Below are positions 1 to 8,869 of a stretch of 38,978 bases of DNA, in pieces. A program made the translations under genes and the position numbers. The stretch spans positions 1 through 38,978 of the forward strand of contig JAACUG010000085.1 in the NCBI GenBank assembly GCA_009993045.1, in the 5' to 3' direction. The DNA comes from Cyanobacteria bacterium CG_2015-22_32_23 (GTDB lineage Bacteria > Cyanobacteriota > Cyanobacteriia > Cyanobacteriales > Cyanobacteriaceae). The notes below the pieces were generated by a model. It was not told where the DNA came from. It saw only the letters and a program-made list of their open reading frames with translations, and did no database searches. Position 1 is the stretch's first letter, and every line of letters begins with the position of its first letter.

Positions 1-122
1 TGACGGGGATTTTGAGAGTAATCTTGAAATCTAGTTAAGAGGATAAGAAACAAGAATCACCCATCATAATCTTTGATTTGATGGTGTGAGTGTCAATGCT
101 TATTAATATTATTACTATAGTT

Positions 123-1004
123 ATGATTTCTTCTTCTGAAGTTAATTCACCTTCTTTATTCCAAAGTATTATTAAACTTCTTCGTTGGGATAAACCAGCA
201 GGAAGATTAATCCTCATGATTCCAGCATTATGGGCGGTGTTTTTCGCTAGTATGGGAAAACCTCCCCTTGTGTTGGTAGGCATTATTATTTTAGGTAGTT
301 TAGCCACCAGTGCCGCAGGATGTGTTATTAATGATTTATGGGATCGTAACATAGATAATCAGGTAGAGAGGACAAAAAAACGCCCCCTGGCATCCCGTGC
401 TTTATCCGTAAAAGTAGGTATTATTGTTTTTATTATCAGTTTAACTTGTGCCGCAGGATTGGCATTTTATCTTAATTCCCTCAGTTTTTGGTTATGTGTG
501 GCTTCTGTGCCTGTAATTATTTGTTATCCCTTAGCTAAACGAGTCTTTCCTATCCCTCAATTAGTTTTATCCATCGCTTGGGGTTTTGCGGTGTTAATCA
601 GTTGGAGTGCCGTTACAGGTAATCTCACTTTTAATACATGGGTATTGTGGGGGGCGACAATAACTTGGACCATGGGTTTTGATACTATTTATGCTATGGC
701 AGATAAACCCGATGATCTCAAAATGGGGATTAATTCTAGTGCCATCTTTTTCGGGGATTTTGTCGAGGATGCAGTAGGTTTATTTTTTGCTCTCACTGCT
801 GGTTTATTCGCTTATCTTGGCTCTTTTAACAACTTTAACCTCTTTTTTGGGGTTACATGGGCGATCGCTGTGATTATGTGGGTAGCTCAATATTTGGCAT
901 TACAAAAATCAAATCAAGAATCAGTCAATTATGGGCAAATATTCAGTCAAAATGTCTGGATTGGCTTTATATTATTATTAGGAATAATTTTCGGTATTAG
1001 ATAA
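123..1004 (+). CDS. UbiA-type 4-hydroxybenzoate polyprenyltransferase
   Basis: Membrane prenyltransferase that attaches a polyprenyl chain to 4-hydroxybenzoate; in cyanobacteria it acts early in plastoquinone synthesis. Both Asp-rich prenyl-diphosphate/Mg motifs are visible, NDLWDRNID near residue 70-78 and DTIYAMADKPDD near residue 187-198, among about eight hydrophobic segments. The open frame extends to a GTG at 90, but the extra residues (SMLINIITIV) look unlike the family. Starting at the ATG at 123 gives 293 residues, the usual cyanobacterial length, beginning MISSSEVNS. A single gene with no operon partner in view; coaX follows on the same strand after about 115 bp. Family assignment is secure; substrate is inferred from the cyanobacterial context. 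Confidence 0.93.
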   Translation: MISSSEVNSPSLFQSIIKLLRWDKPAGRLILMIPALWAVFFASMGKPPLVLVGIIILGSLATSAAGCVINDLWDRNIDNQVERTKKRPLASRALSVKVGIIVFIISLTCAAGLAFYLNSLSFWLCVASVPVIICYPLAKRVFPIPQLVLSIAWGFAVLISWSAVTGNLTFNTWVLWGATITWTMGFDTIYAMADKPDDLKMGINSSAIFFGDFVEDAVGLFFALTAGLFAYLGSFNNFNLFFGVTWAIAVIMWVAQYLALQKSNQESVNYGQIFSQNVWIGFILLLGIIFGIR

Positions 1005-1119
1005 TAAAATTAAGAAAAAATGGGATTACTTAATTAAAGTTAAATAAATATCTTGGAATCCACAAAAAGCACAAAGAAAATAATCAATACATCCTAAACT
1101 TTATGCAAGAGGTTAAATA

Positions 1120-1872
1120 TTGTATATGCAATCTTGGCTTGGTTTAATTATCGGTAATTCTCGACTCCATTGGTGTTATTGTGATGGAGAAAAAATACAG
1201 CAAACATGGAATACCTCTCAAGCTGAATCCTTAGCTGAATTATCCCATATTTTAGATAAAACCCTTTATTCTCACTTAAAAGCACAAATTCCTTTATATA
1301 TCGCTTCTGTTGTACCTTCAGCTACAAAAATCTATCTTTCTCTGCCTCAAACTACCATTATCAATGGTAAAACTATTCCTTTACAAGATATTTATCCGAC
1401 TATGGGAGTTGATCGCATTTTAGCATTATGGGGAGCAGGATGTAACTATGGTTTTCCTTGTCTTGTAATTGATAGTGGCACCGCTTTGACTTTTACTGGT
1501 GCAGATGAGAATAAAAAATTAATCGGTGGTGCAATTTTACCCGGAGTAAGGTTACAGTTACAAACTCTGTTTTTCAATACCGCCGCCTTACCAGAAATAG
1601 AGATGATTAGCGAAATCACCCCCCGTTGGGCGAAAAATACTTCTTCAGCTATTCAAAGTGGTATCATTTATACAGTTATTGCTAGTCTTAGAGATTTTAG
1701 CGAAGATTGGTTACAAAAATATCCTCAAAGTCAAGTAATTTTAACTGGCGGTGATGCTCTATTATTAAATCAATATTTAGAAGAAATTTTCCCTGACATT
1801 AATAAGCAAATAAAAGTTGATACTAACCTTATTTTCTTGGGAATCAAAGAATATATTAACATTACCAGTTAA
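1120..1872 (+). CDS. coaX: Type III pantothenate kinase
   Basis: Phosphorylates pantothenate as the first step of coenzyme A synthesis (ASKHA-fold, cytosolic). Visible family motifs are the N-terminal phosphate loop IIGNSRLHW, the GVDRILALWGA segment near residue 105, VIDSGTALTFTGAD near residue 124 and GGAILPGVRLQLQTL near residue 144. The usual Asp before the first loop (D-x-GNS) is replaced here (LIIGNSR), a variation I believe is common in cyanobacterial CoaX. Length of about 250 residues is normal. The start is uncertain: TTG at 1120 lies 7 nt after an AGAGG at 1108-1112, while the ATG at 1126 lies 13 nt after it. The convergent lipA gene begins just beyond the stop. Confidence 0.9.
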   Translation: MYMQSWLGLIIGNSRLHWCYCDGEKIQQTWNTSQAESLAELSHILDKTLYSHLKAQIPLYIASVVPSATKIYLSLPQTTIINGKTIPLQDIYPTMGVDRILALWGAGCNYGFPCLVIDSGTALTFTGADENKKLIGGAILPGVRLQLQTLFFNTAALPEIEMISEITPRWAKNTSSAIQSGIIYTVIASLRDFSEDWLQKYPQSQVILTGGDALLLNQYLEEIFPDINKQIKVDTNLIFLGIKEYINITS

Positions 1873-1890
1873 AAGTAAATCAAAATATCT

Positions 1891-2763
1891 CTAATATCGA
1901 GGATAAAGTTTCATCAGTTTTTGGACTTCCCCCGCATGATAAGAACTACGAGTTAGAGGAGAAGAAACTACTTGTAAAAAGCCCAATTTTTGCCCAAATT
2001 CACGCCATGAATTGAATTGCGTTGGGGTGATAAATTCTTTAACTCCTAAGTGATGTTGTGATGGTTGTAAATATTGCCCAATGGTGAGAATATCACAATC
2101 AACTCCTCGTAAATCTTCCATTACCTGTTTTACTTCTGCGTCTGTTTCTCCTAAACCTACCATTATTCCTGATTTGGTATAGGTAAGGGGTGATAATTCT
2201 CTAGTTTTCTTTAATAGTTCAAGCGATCGCAGATATTCCCCTTGAGGGCGCACTTTACGATATAATCTAGCGATGGTTTCTGTATTATGATTTAATACCT
2301 CTGGTTGAGCCTGTAAGATGGTTTCTAAAGCGTTCCAATTACCGCATAAATCAGGGATTAATACCTCAATAGTAGTTTTTGGGGATAATTTTCTAGTTTC
2401 TGTAATACAAGCCACAAATTGACTAGCACCGCCGTCTGGTAAGTCATCACGGTTTACGGATGTAATGACCACATGATTAAGATTAAGCCTTTGTACCGCT
2501 TCAGCTAATCGTAAGGGTTCTGTAGCATCAAGTTCTTTAGGAGTTTTATCAAAATCGATGTCACAATAAGGACAAGCACGAGTACAAGCTGGCCCCATAA
2601 TCAGAAATGTAGCAGTACCAGCATTAAAACATTCCCCAATATTAGGGCATGATGCTTCCTCACAAACAGTATTTAAATTCAAATCTCGCAAAATATCCTT
2701 AACACTGCCAACTCTTTGAATTTGTGGTGCTTTTACCCTTAGCCAATCTGGTTTTACCGTCAC
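1891..2763 (-). CDS. lipA: Lipoyl synthase
   Basis: Radical-SAM enzyme that inserts two sulfurs into octanoyl groups on lipoyl-carrier proteins (pyruvate dehydrogenase E2, glycine cleavage H). Both iron-sulfur sites are visible: the auxiliary cluster cysteines C34, C39 and C45 ([12 protein letters not shown]) and the radical-SAM CxxxCxxC at C60, C64 and C67 (CTRACPYC). The conserved RSSYHAGE motif, whose serine ligates the auxiliary cluster, is near the C-terminus. 290 residues is a typical length. Cyanobacteria often carry two lipA paralogues; no second copy and no lipB is in this window. It ends 18 bp from the end of coaX, transcribed toward it. Confidence 0.96.
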   Translation of the reverse strand: MTVKPDWLRVKAPQIQRVGSVKDILRDLNLNTVCEEASCPNIGECFNAGTATFLIMGPACTRACPYCDIDFDKTPKELDATEPLRLAEAVQRLNLNHVVITSVNRDDLPDGGASQFVACITETRKLSPKTTIEVLIPDLCGNWNALETILQAQPEVLNHNTETIARLYRKVRPQGEYLRSLELLKKTRELSPLTYTKSGIMVGLGETDAEVKQVMEDLRGVDCDILTIGQYLQPSQHHLGVKEFITPTQFNSWREFGQKLGFLQVVSSPLTRSSYHAGEVQKLMKLYPRY

Positions 2764-2882
2764 AGTCTTAATCTTTTGATCATCTCAACAACTCTTTGAT
2801 CATAACTATTTTTATCTCACATTACAAGATAGTTAATCATCAGTTTTTCACCCCATTGACTCGTTAAGGTAAAGCGAAGTTA

Positions 2883-2917
2883 AAAGGGCAAAGGGCAAAG
2901 GGCAAAGGGCAAAGGGG
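2883..2917. repeat. Heptamer tandem repeat AAAGGGC x5
   Basis: Five units in perfect 7-nt register: four AAAGGGC and a final AAAGGGG, between lipA and mreB. It is the same heptamer family as the large array at 38785-38978. It matches the short tandemly repeated (STRR) class described in cyanobacteria. Confidence 0.9.
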
Positions 2918-2963
2918 TACATTACTAATTCCTAACTCCCCGTTTCCTTTTATCTCCTGTCTC

Positions 2964-3998
2964 TTATCTTTTTCGACGACTCGCTCTACCCAAACGTTCA
3001 TACTCTTCTAATACTTTACCCGTACCATAGACAACACATTTAAGGGGATTAGGTGCAATGTGAGTAATAATTCCTGTTTCGTTAGCAATTAAACTATCTA
3101 AACCTTTCAGTAATGCACCGCCTCCTGCTAGTGTAATTCCTCTATCAATAATATCTCCTGCTAATTCGGGAGGAGTTTGTTCGAGAATTTTTTTTATAGC
3201 ATCAACAATGGATTCTACTGTATCGGCGATACAATCCCTGATTTCTTCTACAGTGATACTAATAGTTTTGGGTAAACCAGAAACAATATTTAAACCTCTA
3301 ATTTCCATGACTTCTTGATCACCATCTGTAGGATAAGCCGAACCAATTTTCATTTTAACATCTTCTGCTGTTCTCTCTCCTACAATCAGATTATAAGTTC
3401 GTTTTAAGTAACGTTTAATCGCATCACTGACTTCATCCCCCGCTATTCTCACCGAATCGCTTAAAACAATACCTTGAAGACTTAACACAGCAACTTCCGT
3501 TGTCCCCCCTCCTATATCAACAATCATGTTACCTACAGGCTCATCAACGGGCAATCCTGCACCAATGGCTGCGGCTAAAGGCTCATCAATAAATTCTATA
3601 TTATCTATTGCCCCTGATGTTTCCATAGCTTCTTCTACGGCTTTTCTTTCCACGGAAGTAATCCCACTAGGTACACCTATAATAATGCGAGAGCGAGTTA
3701 GGTTATTATTTCCTCTTGCTTTTTTAATAAATTCCCGAAGCATCATTTCCGTTTCTTTTACATCGGTTATCACTCCGTCTTTTAAGGGGCGTATTGTTCT
3801 GACATTTTTAGGAGTACGTCCTAACATTTTTTGTGCTTCTTTACCGACGGCTAAGGCTTCATTCTTATCATCATCAATGGCAATCACTGAAGGCTCATCT
3901 AAAACAATATCTTTACCCGGAATATAAATCAAGGTATTAGCTGTACCTAAATCTATACCCATATCTTGAGATTCAGAAAACCGATCAAATAAACCCAT
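2964..3998 (-). CDS. mreB: Rod-shape/cell-morphology actin homologue MreB
   Basis: Bacterial actin that polymerises under the membrane and positions wall synthesis or other morphogenetic machinery. The actin-fold nucleotide motifs are clear: phosphate 1 MGIDLGTANTLIY near residue 13, phosphate 2 IVDIGGGTTEVAVL near residue 160 and the adenosine motif ITLAGGGALLKGLD near residue 288. 344 residues is full length. A good Shine-Dalgarno, AAGGAG at 4007-4012 (complement strand), sits 8 nt before the ATG and fixes the start. mreC and mreD, often downstream, are not here: the next sequence is a heptamer repeat and then lipA, so the gene appears detached from the usual mre cluster. Confidence 0.96.
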   Translation of the reverse strand: MGLFDRFSESQDMGIDLGTANTLIYIPGKDIVLDEPSVIAIDDDKNEALAVGKEAQKMLGRTPKNVRTIRPLKDGVITDVKETEMMLREFIKKARGNNNLTRSRIIIGVPSGITSVERKAVEEAMETSGAIDNIEFIDEPLAAAIGAGLPVDEPVGNMIVDIGGGTTEVAVLSLQGIVLSDSVRIAGDEVSDAIKRYLKRTYNLIVGERTAEDVKMKIGSAYPTDGDQEVMEIRGLNIVSGLPKTISITVEEIRDCIADTVESIVDAIKKILEQTPPELAGDIIDRGITLAGGGALLKGLDSLIANETGIITHIAPNPLKCVVYGTGKVLEEYERLGRASRRKR

Positions 3999-4259
3999 TT
4001 TTTTTACTCCTTAATTTATATATTTAATTTTTGATAATTATAATTACTGATTTTAAAAATAACACTTTAAACAGAAATTTTAACTTAATTAACTCTTCGT
4101 AAAAAGTTAGTAAGCAAAATTTATTAGACTTTTCCATAAATTATAATTGTTAGGGAAGAATCAGGGAAAATATAACTTAAATTCAGACATTCTTAATCAG
4201 AATCCATAATTTTTAAAATTATTGAAGATCTCTATTGTATGTTTACTTTTCCTTTTTTT

Positions 4260-4805
4260 CTATTTTTCTGTTTCTAAAATTGAAGATGTAGAATTTGGAA
4301 TAAGATAAATTACTCCAGAAATAATTGTTAAGATTAATGCTAACCAGAAAAAAATTAATCCGATGGATTGCCACAAACCAGATAAAGGCATAATTAAAAA
4401 ACTAATGGCTATAATTTGCATAACTGTTTTTAATTTTCCCCACATATTTGCACCGCTAATATTATCTTGTTTTACTAAGCTCGGATTCACTCTCCACCCT
4501 GAAATTACGATTTCTCTAACAATAATAATTAATACTGCCCAGGCTGGTATTTGTTGACGTTCAATTAATACTAAAAAAGGTGCAATTACTAAAATTTTAT
4601 CCGTTAAAGGATCTAAAAATTTCCCTAATTCAGTAATTTGATTTAATTTTCTAGCTAAATAACCGTCTAACCAATCTGTAGCTGCTGCTAGGAGAAAAAT
4701 CCCAAAAGCTACCCACTGATAATATTTTTCTGGTTGATATAATAAATATATAATTGGAATTACTAAAAAAATTCTTGAAATAGTTATTGAGTTAGGGATA
4801 TTCAT
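4260..4805 (-). CDS. pgsA: CDP-diacylglycerol-glycerol-3-phosphate 3-phosphatidyltransferase
   Basis: Integral membrane enzyme making phosphatidylglycerol phosphate, the precursor of phosphatidylglycerol, an essential thylakoid lipid. The CDP-alcohol phosphotransferase signature D-x2-DG-x2-AR-x8-G-x3-D-x3-D is complete: D44, D47, G48, A51, R52, G61, D65 and D69. The protein has 181 residues and several hydrophobic helices, the usual size. It starts about 24 bp after the stop of the natC-like gene on the same strand, so the two may be cotranscribed. The CDP-alcohol family is certain; the glycerol-3-phosphate acceptor rests on overall resemblance to PgsA. Confidence 0.9.
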   Translation of the reverse strand: MNIPNSITISRIFLVIPIIYLLYQPEKYYQWVAFGIFLLAAATDWLDGYLARKLNQITELGKFLDPLTDKILVIAPFLVLIERQQIPAWAVLIIIVREIVISGWRVNPSLVKQDNISGANMWGKLKTVMQIIAISFLIMPLSGLWQSIGLIFFWLALILTIISGVIYLIPNSTSSILETEK

Positions 4806-4829
4806 TGTATTAAGTAATAAGTAAAGTTG

Positions 4830-5948
4830 TTAATTATTTAAAGAAAGTTCTTCTTTTTTCCCTAAAATACCTTGAGGGCGTGAAATCATTAAAATCATTA
4901 AAATTAAACCAATAATCATTATTCTTAATGCCCCTAATTGAGAATCATTTATTAATTCTGAATTACTAAAAATAAATCTTGTTAAAGAGTCATAACCCCA
5001 AAATATAATTGCTCCTAATATTACTCCAGCATTATTTCCAGAACCGCCTAAAACTACTATAATCCAAGCATTAAAAGTTAATAAAGGTTCAAAACTGGTG
5101 GGATAAATTGTTGTTAATTGCCAAGTATAAAATGCTCCTGCAATACCTGCGATCGCACCCCCTAACATAAAAGATTGTAACTTATACCAAAAAACATTTT
5201 TACCTAAGGCTTTAGGGATTTCTTCATCCTCTCTAATGGATTTTAATACTCTCCCCCAAGGAGAATGAATAATTAAATCTAAACCGTAATAAACGATAGC
5301 TAAGGCAAATAAAATTAATAACATTAAACCAGCTTTATAAGTATAATTAGATAAAGAAATAACTCCATTAATATATACTAATAAAATTAAAATTAAAGCA
5401 AAACTTGTAGAAATATAAATATTTAAAATGCTAGAAGGTTGATAACTTTTTCCAGTAATTTGTTTTTGTAATCGTAATTGTTGTTTAAGATTTCGCCCCA
5501 ATTGCCAAACAACAAAAATCCCTAATAAAGTTAATAGAAAAATCATCATCATTTTACCTAGGGGATTAGGTTGAAAATTACCAAAAGGTAACTGATAACC
5601 TTGTATGCCAAAATTTCCTTTGGTTAACCATTGTTCATTTTGTACGATCAAACGTATTAATTCAGAAAATCCGATGGTGACGATAGCTAAATAATCTTCT
5701 CGTAATTTTAAAGAAGTTAATCCAATTAATAAACCTAAAAATGCCGCACTAAAACCGCCAATAATCATGGCTAAAAATAAAGGGATTCCTTTTTCTGTTA
5801 ATAAAACAGTTGTATAAGCTCCGATAGTCATAAAGGCTACATGACCAAAATTAATTAATCCTGTAAATCCCCATTGTAAATTTAAGCCTAAAGCGAATAA
5901 AGCATAAAGACTAGCTGAAATTGTCAAAAACACTAAATATTCAACCAT
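4830..5948 (-). CDS. natC: HAAT-family ABC transporter permease (NatC/LivM type)
   Basis: Membrane subunit of an amino-acid ABC importer of the branched-chain/neutral amino acid (HAAT) family. It carries the N-terminal signature NLQWGFTGLINFGHVAFM near residue 23, a central EEx-like coupling segment around IREDEEIPKALGKN near residue 240, and the C-terminal GGAIAGIAGAFYTWQ segment typical of BPD_transp_2 permeases. The 372-residue length and LivM-like build match NatC of the cyanobacterial N-I neutral amino acid permease. The other Nat subunits are absent here, which agrees with their known dispersal in Synechocystis. It is divergent from urtC across a 199-bp gap and upstream of pgsA. An alternative would be a close paralogue such as LivM. 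Confidence 0.8.
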   Translation of the reverse strand: MVEYLVFLTISASLYALFALGLNLQWGFTGLINFGHVAFMTIGAYTTVLLTEKGIPLFLAMIIGGFSAAFLGLLIGLTSLKLREDYLAIVTIGFSELIRLIVQNEQWLTKGNFGIQGYQLPFGNFQPNPLGKMMMIFLLTLLGIFVVWQLGRNLKQQLRLQKQITGKSYQPSSILNIYISTSFALILILLVYINGVISLSNYTYKAGLMLLILFALAIVYYGLDLIIHSPWGRVLKSIREDEEIPKALGKNVFWYKLQSFMLGGAIAGIAGAFYTWQLTTIYPTSFEPLLTFNAWIIVVLGGSGNNAGVILGAIIFWGYDSLTRFIFSNSELINDSQLGALRIMIIGLILMILMISRPQGILGKKEELSLNN

Positions 5949-6058
5949 TAAAACCTCTCAACACTAAAAATCAATTACTTATCATAGCCAAATTGCCGTC
6001 ATTGTCATAATAATTTAGAGGGAGAAAATTTTTCTTTCAGGTTTATTTCAAAAAAAAT

Positions 6059-6100
6059 GTATCAATACTTACTAAAAATGAAAACTATTGTTTCGATAAT
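6059..6100 (+). promoter_or_regulatory. NtcA-activated promoter in front of urtC
   Basis: A perfect NtcA site, GTA (6059-6061), eight bases, TAC (6070-6072), is followed after exactly 22 nt by GATAAT (6095-6100), one mismatch from the TATAAT -10 box. This is the canonical NtcA class II layout GTA-N8-TAC-N22-TAN3T. It predicts transcription starting near 6107, about 40 nt before the urtC ATG. Urea uptake genes are established NtcA targets in cyanobacteria, so sequence and function agree. The site was found by reading, not by a scored scan. Confidence 0.8.
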
Positions 6101-6147
6101 AAGTAGAAGTCAAATTGCGAATTTTACTCATTAACAACTAAAACAAG

Positions 6148-7308
6148 ATGGTAAATAGCACCCTTTCTCAATCACGGCAAGATAAAAAACAAAGATTATG
6201 GATCGAAATTGGTTCTATTATCGCCGTAATAATCCTTTTTTCCATAATTTTACCCTTTGTTATTAGTCCATTTCGATTACAGTTATTTGGTAGATTTTTA
6301 GCTTTAGCCATGGTGGCATTAGGTATTGATTTAATTTGGGGTTATACTGGATTATTAAGTTTAGGTCATGGAATTTTCTTCGCTTTAGGAGGTTATGCTT
6401 TTGCCATGCACTTAAAACTACAAATACCACAAGGGCAATTACCAGATTTTTTCACTCTTTATGGTGTGACTGAATTACCCTTATTTTGGAAACCTTTTCA
6501 TTCTTTTCCCTTCACTGTTATCGCTATTTTTCTGATTCCTGCTATTGTGGCTGGTTTATTAGGTTATTTAGTTTTTCGTAATCGCATCAAAGGTGTGTAT
6601 TTTTCGATTTTGACTCAAGCCGCATTAATTGTCTTTTTTAACTTTTTCAATGGGCAACAAAAATTAATTAATGGTACTAATGGTTTAAAATTTGATACTG
6701 AAGCAATTTTCGGTATTGTCACAAGTTCAGCAAAAGGTCAATTAGTTTTCTATCAATGTACTATTGTATTCTTAGTCTTAACCTATCTCCTTTGTCGTTG
6801 GCTTACTAGCGGTAGATTTGGAAGGTTATTAATAGCCATTCGAGATGATGAAAATAGAGTTCGATTTTCAGGTTATGATCCAACTTGGTTTAAAGTTTTA
6901 GTATTTAGTATCTCTGGTGCGATCGCAGGAATTGCAGGAGCTTTATATTCAGTACAAACAGCCATTATTACCCCTAGTATTATGGAAGTAGCTTTTTCTA
7001 TCGAAATGGTTATTTGGGTAGCCGTAGGCGGTAGAGGTACATTGTTAGGTGCAATTATTGGCACATTATTAGTAAGATTAGGACAAAGTTTTTTAAGTGA
7101 ACAATTCCCCGAAATTTGGCTATTTTTTCAAGGTGCGTTATTCTTAATTGTCGTAACAATTTTACCTAATGGTATCGTAGGTTGGTGGCAAAATTGGGCA
7201 TGGTTAAAACTAAAATCCCTATTTGGTTTACAACAAACTTTAATAACTTATCCTGCCTTAGAAAATAACCCAGAAATTGAATTAGAAAAACAAAATTTTG
7301 ATAACTAA
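6148..7308 (+). CDS. urtC: Urea ABC transporter permease UrtC
   Basis: Second membrane subunit of the high-affinity urea importer UrtABCDE. It has the permease signature DLIWGYTGLLSLGHGIFFALGG near residues 58-80 and a large extracytoplasmic loop (GQLPDFFTLYGVTELPLFW) that I associate with UrtC. The coupling segment IRDDENRVRFSGYDPTWFK lies near residue 232, followed by the GAIAGIAGALYSVQ motif. 386 residues is the usual length. None of urtA, urtB, urtD or urtE is present, so this is an isolated subunit, as in genomes with scattered urt genes. The upstream NtcA-type promoter supports nitrogen control. The gene ends 11 bp from the convergent YiaA/YiaB-like gene. Confidence 0.9.
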   Translation: MVNSTLSQSRQDKKQRLWIEIGSIIAVIILFSIILPFVISPFRLQLFGRFLALAMVALGIDLIWGYTGLLSLGHGIFFALGGYAFAMHLKLQIPQGQLPDFFTLYGVTELPLFWKPFHSFPFTVIAIFLIPAIVAGLLGYLVFRNRIKGVYFSILTQAALIVFFNFFNGQQKLINGTNGLKFDTEAIFGIVTSSAKGQLVFYQCTIVFLVLTYLLCRWLTSGRFGRLLIAIRDDENRVRFSGYDPTWFKVLVFSISGAIAGIAGALYSVQTAIITPSIMEVAFSIEMVIWVAVGGRGTLLGAIIGTLLVRLGQSFLSEQFPEIWLFFQGALFLIVVTILPNGIVGWWQNWAWLKLKSLFGLQQTLITYPALENNPEIELEKQNFDN

Positions 7309-7318
7309 TTAACAATTA

Positions 7319-7600
7319 TTAATTAATTTGGTTATGTTCTGCTAAAATTCTCTCTACCTTAGCCTCTTCTATTTTGGCAATCATTCTACTCGATTCATGA
7401 ATATCTCTCTGAGTTTTTGTTAAACTAACCGTTGAGCCCACAGAAAAAATTAATCCCATACCCATATAACCTTTAATCCAAATATCCACTGGTAAATAAA
7501 TTATTCCCAAAGAAGTGGCACTGATGGAGATAATAAAAGATAACCATGTTTGAATAACCCAAGCATTACTATGACTTTGATTAAAATGCTCTTTTCCCAT
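7319..7600 (-). CDS. YiaA/YiaB two-helix inner membrane protein
   Basis: Small membrane protein of 93 residues with two hydrophobic helices (about residues 14-34 and 40-60), a QRDIHES segment after the second helix and a charged C-terminal tail. The arrangement matches the YiaA/YiaB two-helix domain family, whose function is not established. It is convergent with urtC, with only 11 bp between stops, and is followed by no other gene on its strand. Nothing in it suggests a role in urea transport. Confidence 0.75.
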   Translation of the reverse strand: MGKEHFNQSHSNAWVIQTWLSFIISISATSLGIIYLPVDIWIKGYMGMGLIFSVGSTVSLTKTQRDIHESSRMIAKIEEAKVERILAEHNQIN

Positions 7601-7727
7601 AATTTTATGAAGATAATAAACTTGATTTTATAATTATACTTTTACGGACTTTTTCTTGGGTTGAGTCATCAGACACTTTTAAAATTGGCTCATAATAAAT
7701 TTATTAAGAAAAGAATTTTCATTTCCC

Positions 7728-7758
7728 TTGACAAATTCCTGACAAAATCAGTTATAAT
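7728..7758 (+). promoter_or_regulatory. Probable sigma-70-type promoter of tRNA-Thr
   Basis: TTGACA at 7728-7733 and TATAAT at 7753-7758 are both perfect consensus hexamers, separated by 19 nt, slightly longer than the usual 17. They stand about 57 bp before the tRNA-Thr gene with nothing else downstream to serve. The spacing makes this less than certain. Confidence 0.55.
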
Positions 7759-7815
7759 AGTCTTTGCAGTAAATAAAAAGATAAAACAATATCTAAAAAC
7801 ACTGTTTAAATTCAC

Positions 7816-7888
7816 GCCATCTTAGCTCAGTTGGTAGAGCAACTGATTTGTAATCAGTAGGTCATCGGTTCGAGTCCGATAGATGGCT
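7816..7888 (+). tRNA. trnT: tRNA-Thr (anticodon UGU)
   Basis: A complete 73-nt cloverleaf can be folded by eye. The acceptor stem GCCATCT pairs with AGATGGC and leaves discriminator U. The D arm is GCTC/GAGC around AGTTGGTA. The anticodon stem ACTGA/TCAGT encloses loop TTTGTAA with anticodon TGT. A 5-nt variable loop is followed by the T arm ATCGG/CCGAT with TTCGAGT. CCA is not encoded. It stands alone between the YiaA/YiaB-like gene and the 3' end of the MotB-like gene, at the edge of the accessory block. Confidence 0.97.
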
Positions 7889-7918
7889 TTTAGTATGATT
7901 ATCATATAAATTAGATTT

Positions 7919-8545
7919 TTATTGATTTTGTGCTGGAGGAATAAAGCGAATTTCAATACGTCTTCTTGTTTCGTCAGCTTGACGATTTAAGGGGGCTAAT
8001 TGTCCTGATGGTAGGTATAATTGAGCAGCAGAATAAGCCCTAAATTTGACGTTTTTTAAGTCGGGATTTGATTGTAATTCTTGCACCACTGCTAAGGCTC
8101 TCATTAAAGCTAAATCTGCATTTGAACCAGCTTTTAATTGAGTTACTTTAAGTTGATTTTTAGCTACTTTTTCTAAGTTTTGATCTAAGTTACCACTTAA
8201 CCCTAACACTTGTCCATCAGTATGTCCAATTACTTGGATAAAGTCTATATTTCTGTCTTTAACAATTGTTTTTATTTGAGGAATAATACTATTATTTAGA
8301 TACTTTTGAAAATCGGAATTTAACTGCGCACTTCCAGATTGAAATTTAAAATTCCCTGATTTTTCATCAATAACAATGGGAGTAGCTGACTGTAATCTAC
8401 GATTTAATTCTAAAGATTGAAACAAAGCTAATAATAATAAAAAACTCATAATCATAAAAGCATTTGACATCAAATCGGTGAAGGAAGGAAAGACATCTAA
8501 ATCTTGATTATCACTGGTATTTCTACGGTTCGATCGAGTTCTCAT
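7919..8545 (-). CDS. MotB/OmpA-like stator protein (ZorB-like)
   Basis: Predicted peptidoglycan-anchoring partner of an ion-driven motor. An N-terminal cytoplasmic stretch leads to one membrane helix (about residues 22-44). Asp24 in the FTDLMSNAFM segment sits at the position of the proton-carrying Asp of MotB, ExbD and ZorB. Residues 80-205 form an OmpA/MotB-type domain with GHTDGQ near 123, NADLALMRA near 163 and the closing RRRIEIRF. At 208 residues it is compact. The MotA-like partner (9229-11601) lies upstream on the same strand, but 683 bp containing a divergent toxin-antitoxin pair separate them. The stator identity is strong; a defence role like that of ZorB is inference. Confidence 0.8.
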   Translation of the reverse strand: MRTRSNRRNTSDNQDLDVFPSFTDLMSNAFMIMSFLLLLALFQSLELNRRLQSATPIVIDEKSGNFKFQSGSAQLNSDFQKYLNNSIIPQIKTIVKDRNIDFIQVIGHTDGQVLGLSGNLDQNLEKVAKNQLKVTQLKAGSNADLALMRALAVVQELQSNPDLKNVKFRAYSAAQLYLPSGQLAPLNRQADETRRRIEIRFIPPAQNQ

Positions 8546-8626
8546 TGCTTTATGATAGGATTTTAGTTATTGTAGCTTGAGTTAGTGATTTCCCTTAAAA
8601 TAAAATCAAACTACCATTATACTGAG

Positions 8627-8869
8627 ATGTCAAAAATCATAACTATTTGTCTAGACGATAATAAATACGAACTTTTTCAGAAATTTGCTTTAATGGATAA
8701 TCGGGAGATTTCTAACTTTATGGAAACAGCAACAACCAGATACATAGAAGAAATAAGTTATGTGGATGAATTTGAAATGATAGAAATTAATTCTAATCAG
8801 GAATTAAATGATTCTCTTAATAACGCCAGAAATGATATTAAGAATAATAGGAGACGTATAGTTGACTAA
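8627..8869 (+). CDS. Putative antitoxin of a RelE/ParE-type pair
   Basis: 80-residue protein beginning MSKIITICLDD, with a short beta segment followed by helices as in CopG/RHH-like or related DNA-binding antitoxins, and an Asn/Arg-rich C-terminus suited to wrap the toxin. The frame opens at a GTG at 8585, but the ATG at 8627 gives a more antitoxin-like N-terminus. It overlaps the toxin start by 8 nt, indicating translational coupling. The assignment depends mainly on the partner and on size; I do not recognise the exact antitoxin family. Confidence 0.65.
   Translation: MSKIITICLDDNKYELFQKFALMDNREISNFMETATTRYIEEISYVDEFEMIEINSNQELNDSLNNARNDIKNNRRRIVD

Noticed and set aside
35-352. 105-codon minus-strand frame at the left edge
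   Set aside because: Opposite-strand shadow of the UbiA-type gene with no family resemblance.
7816-8545. tRNA-Thr as an attachment site of an integrated island
   Set aside because: No integrase gene and no direct repeat of the tRNA 3' end was seen elsewhere in the window, so an att site is not supported.
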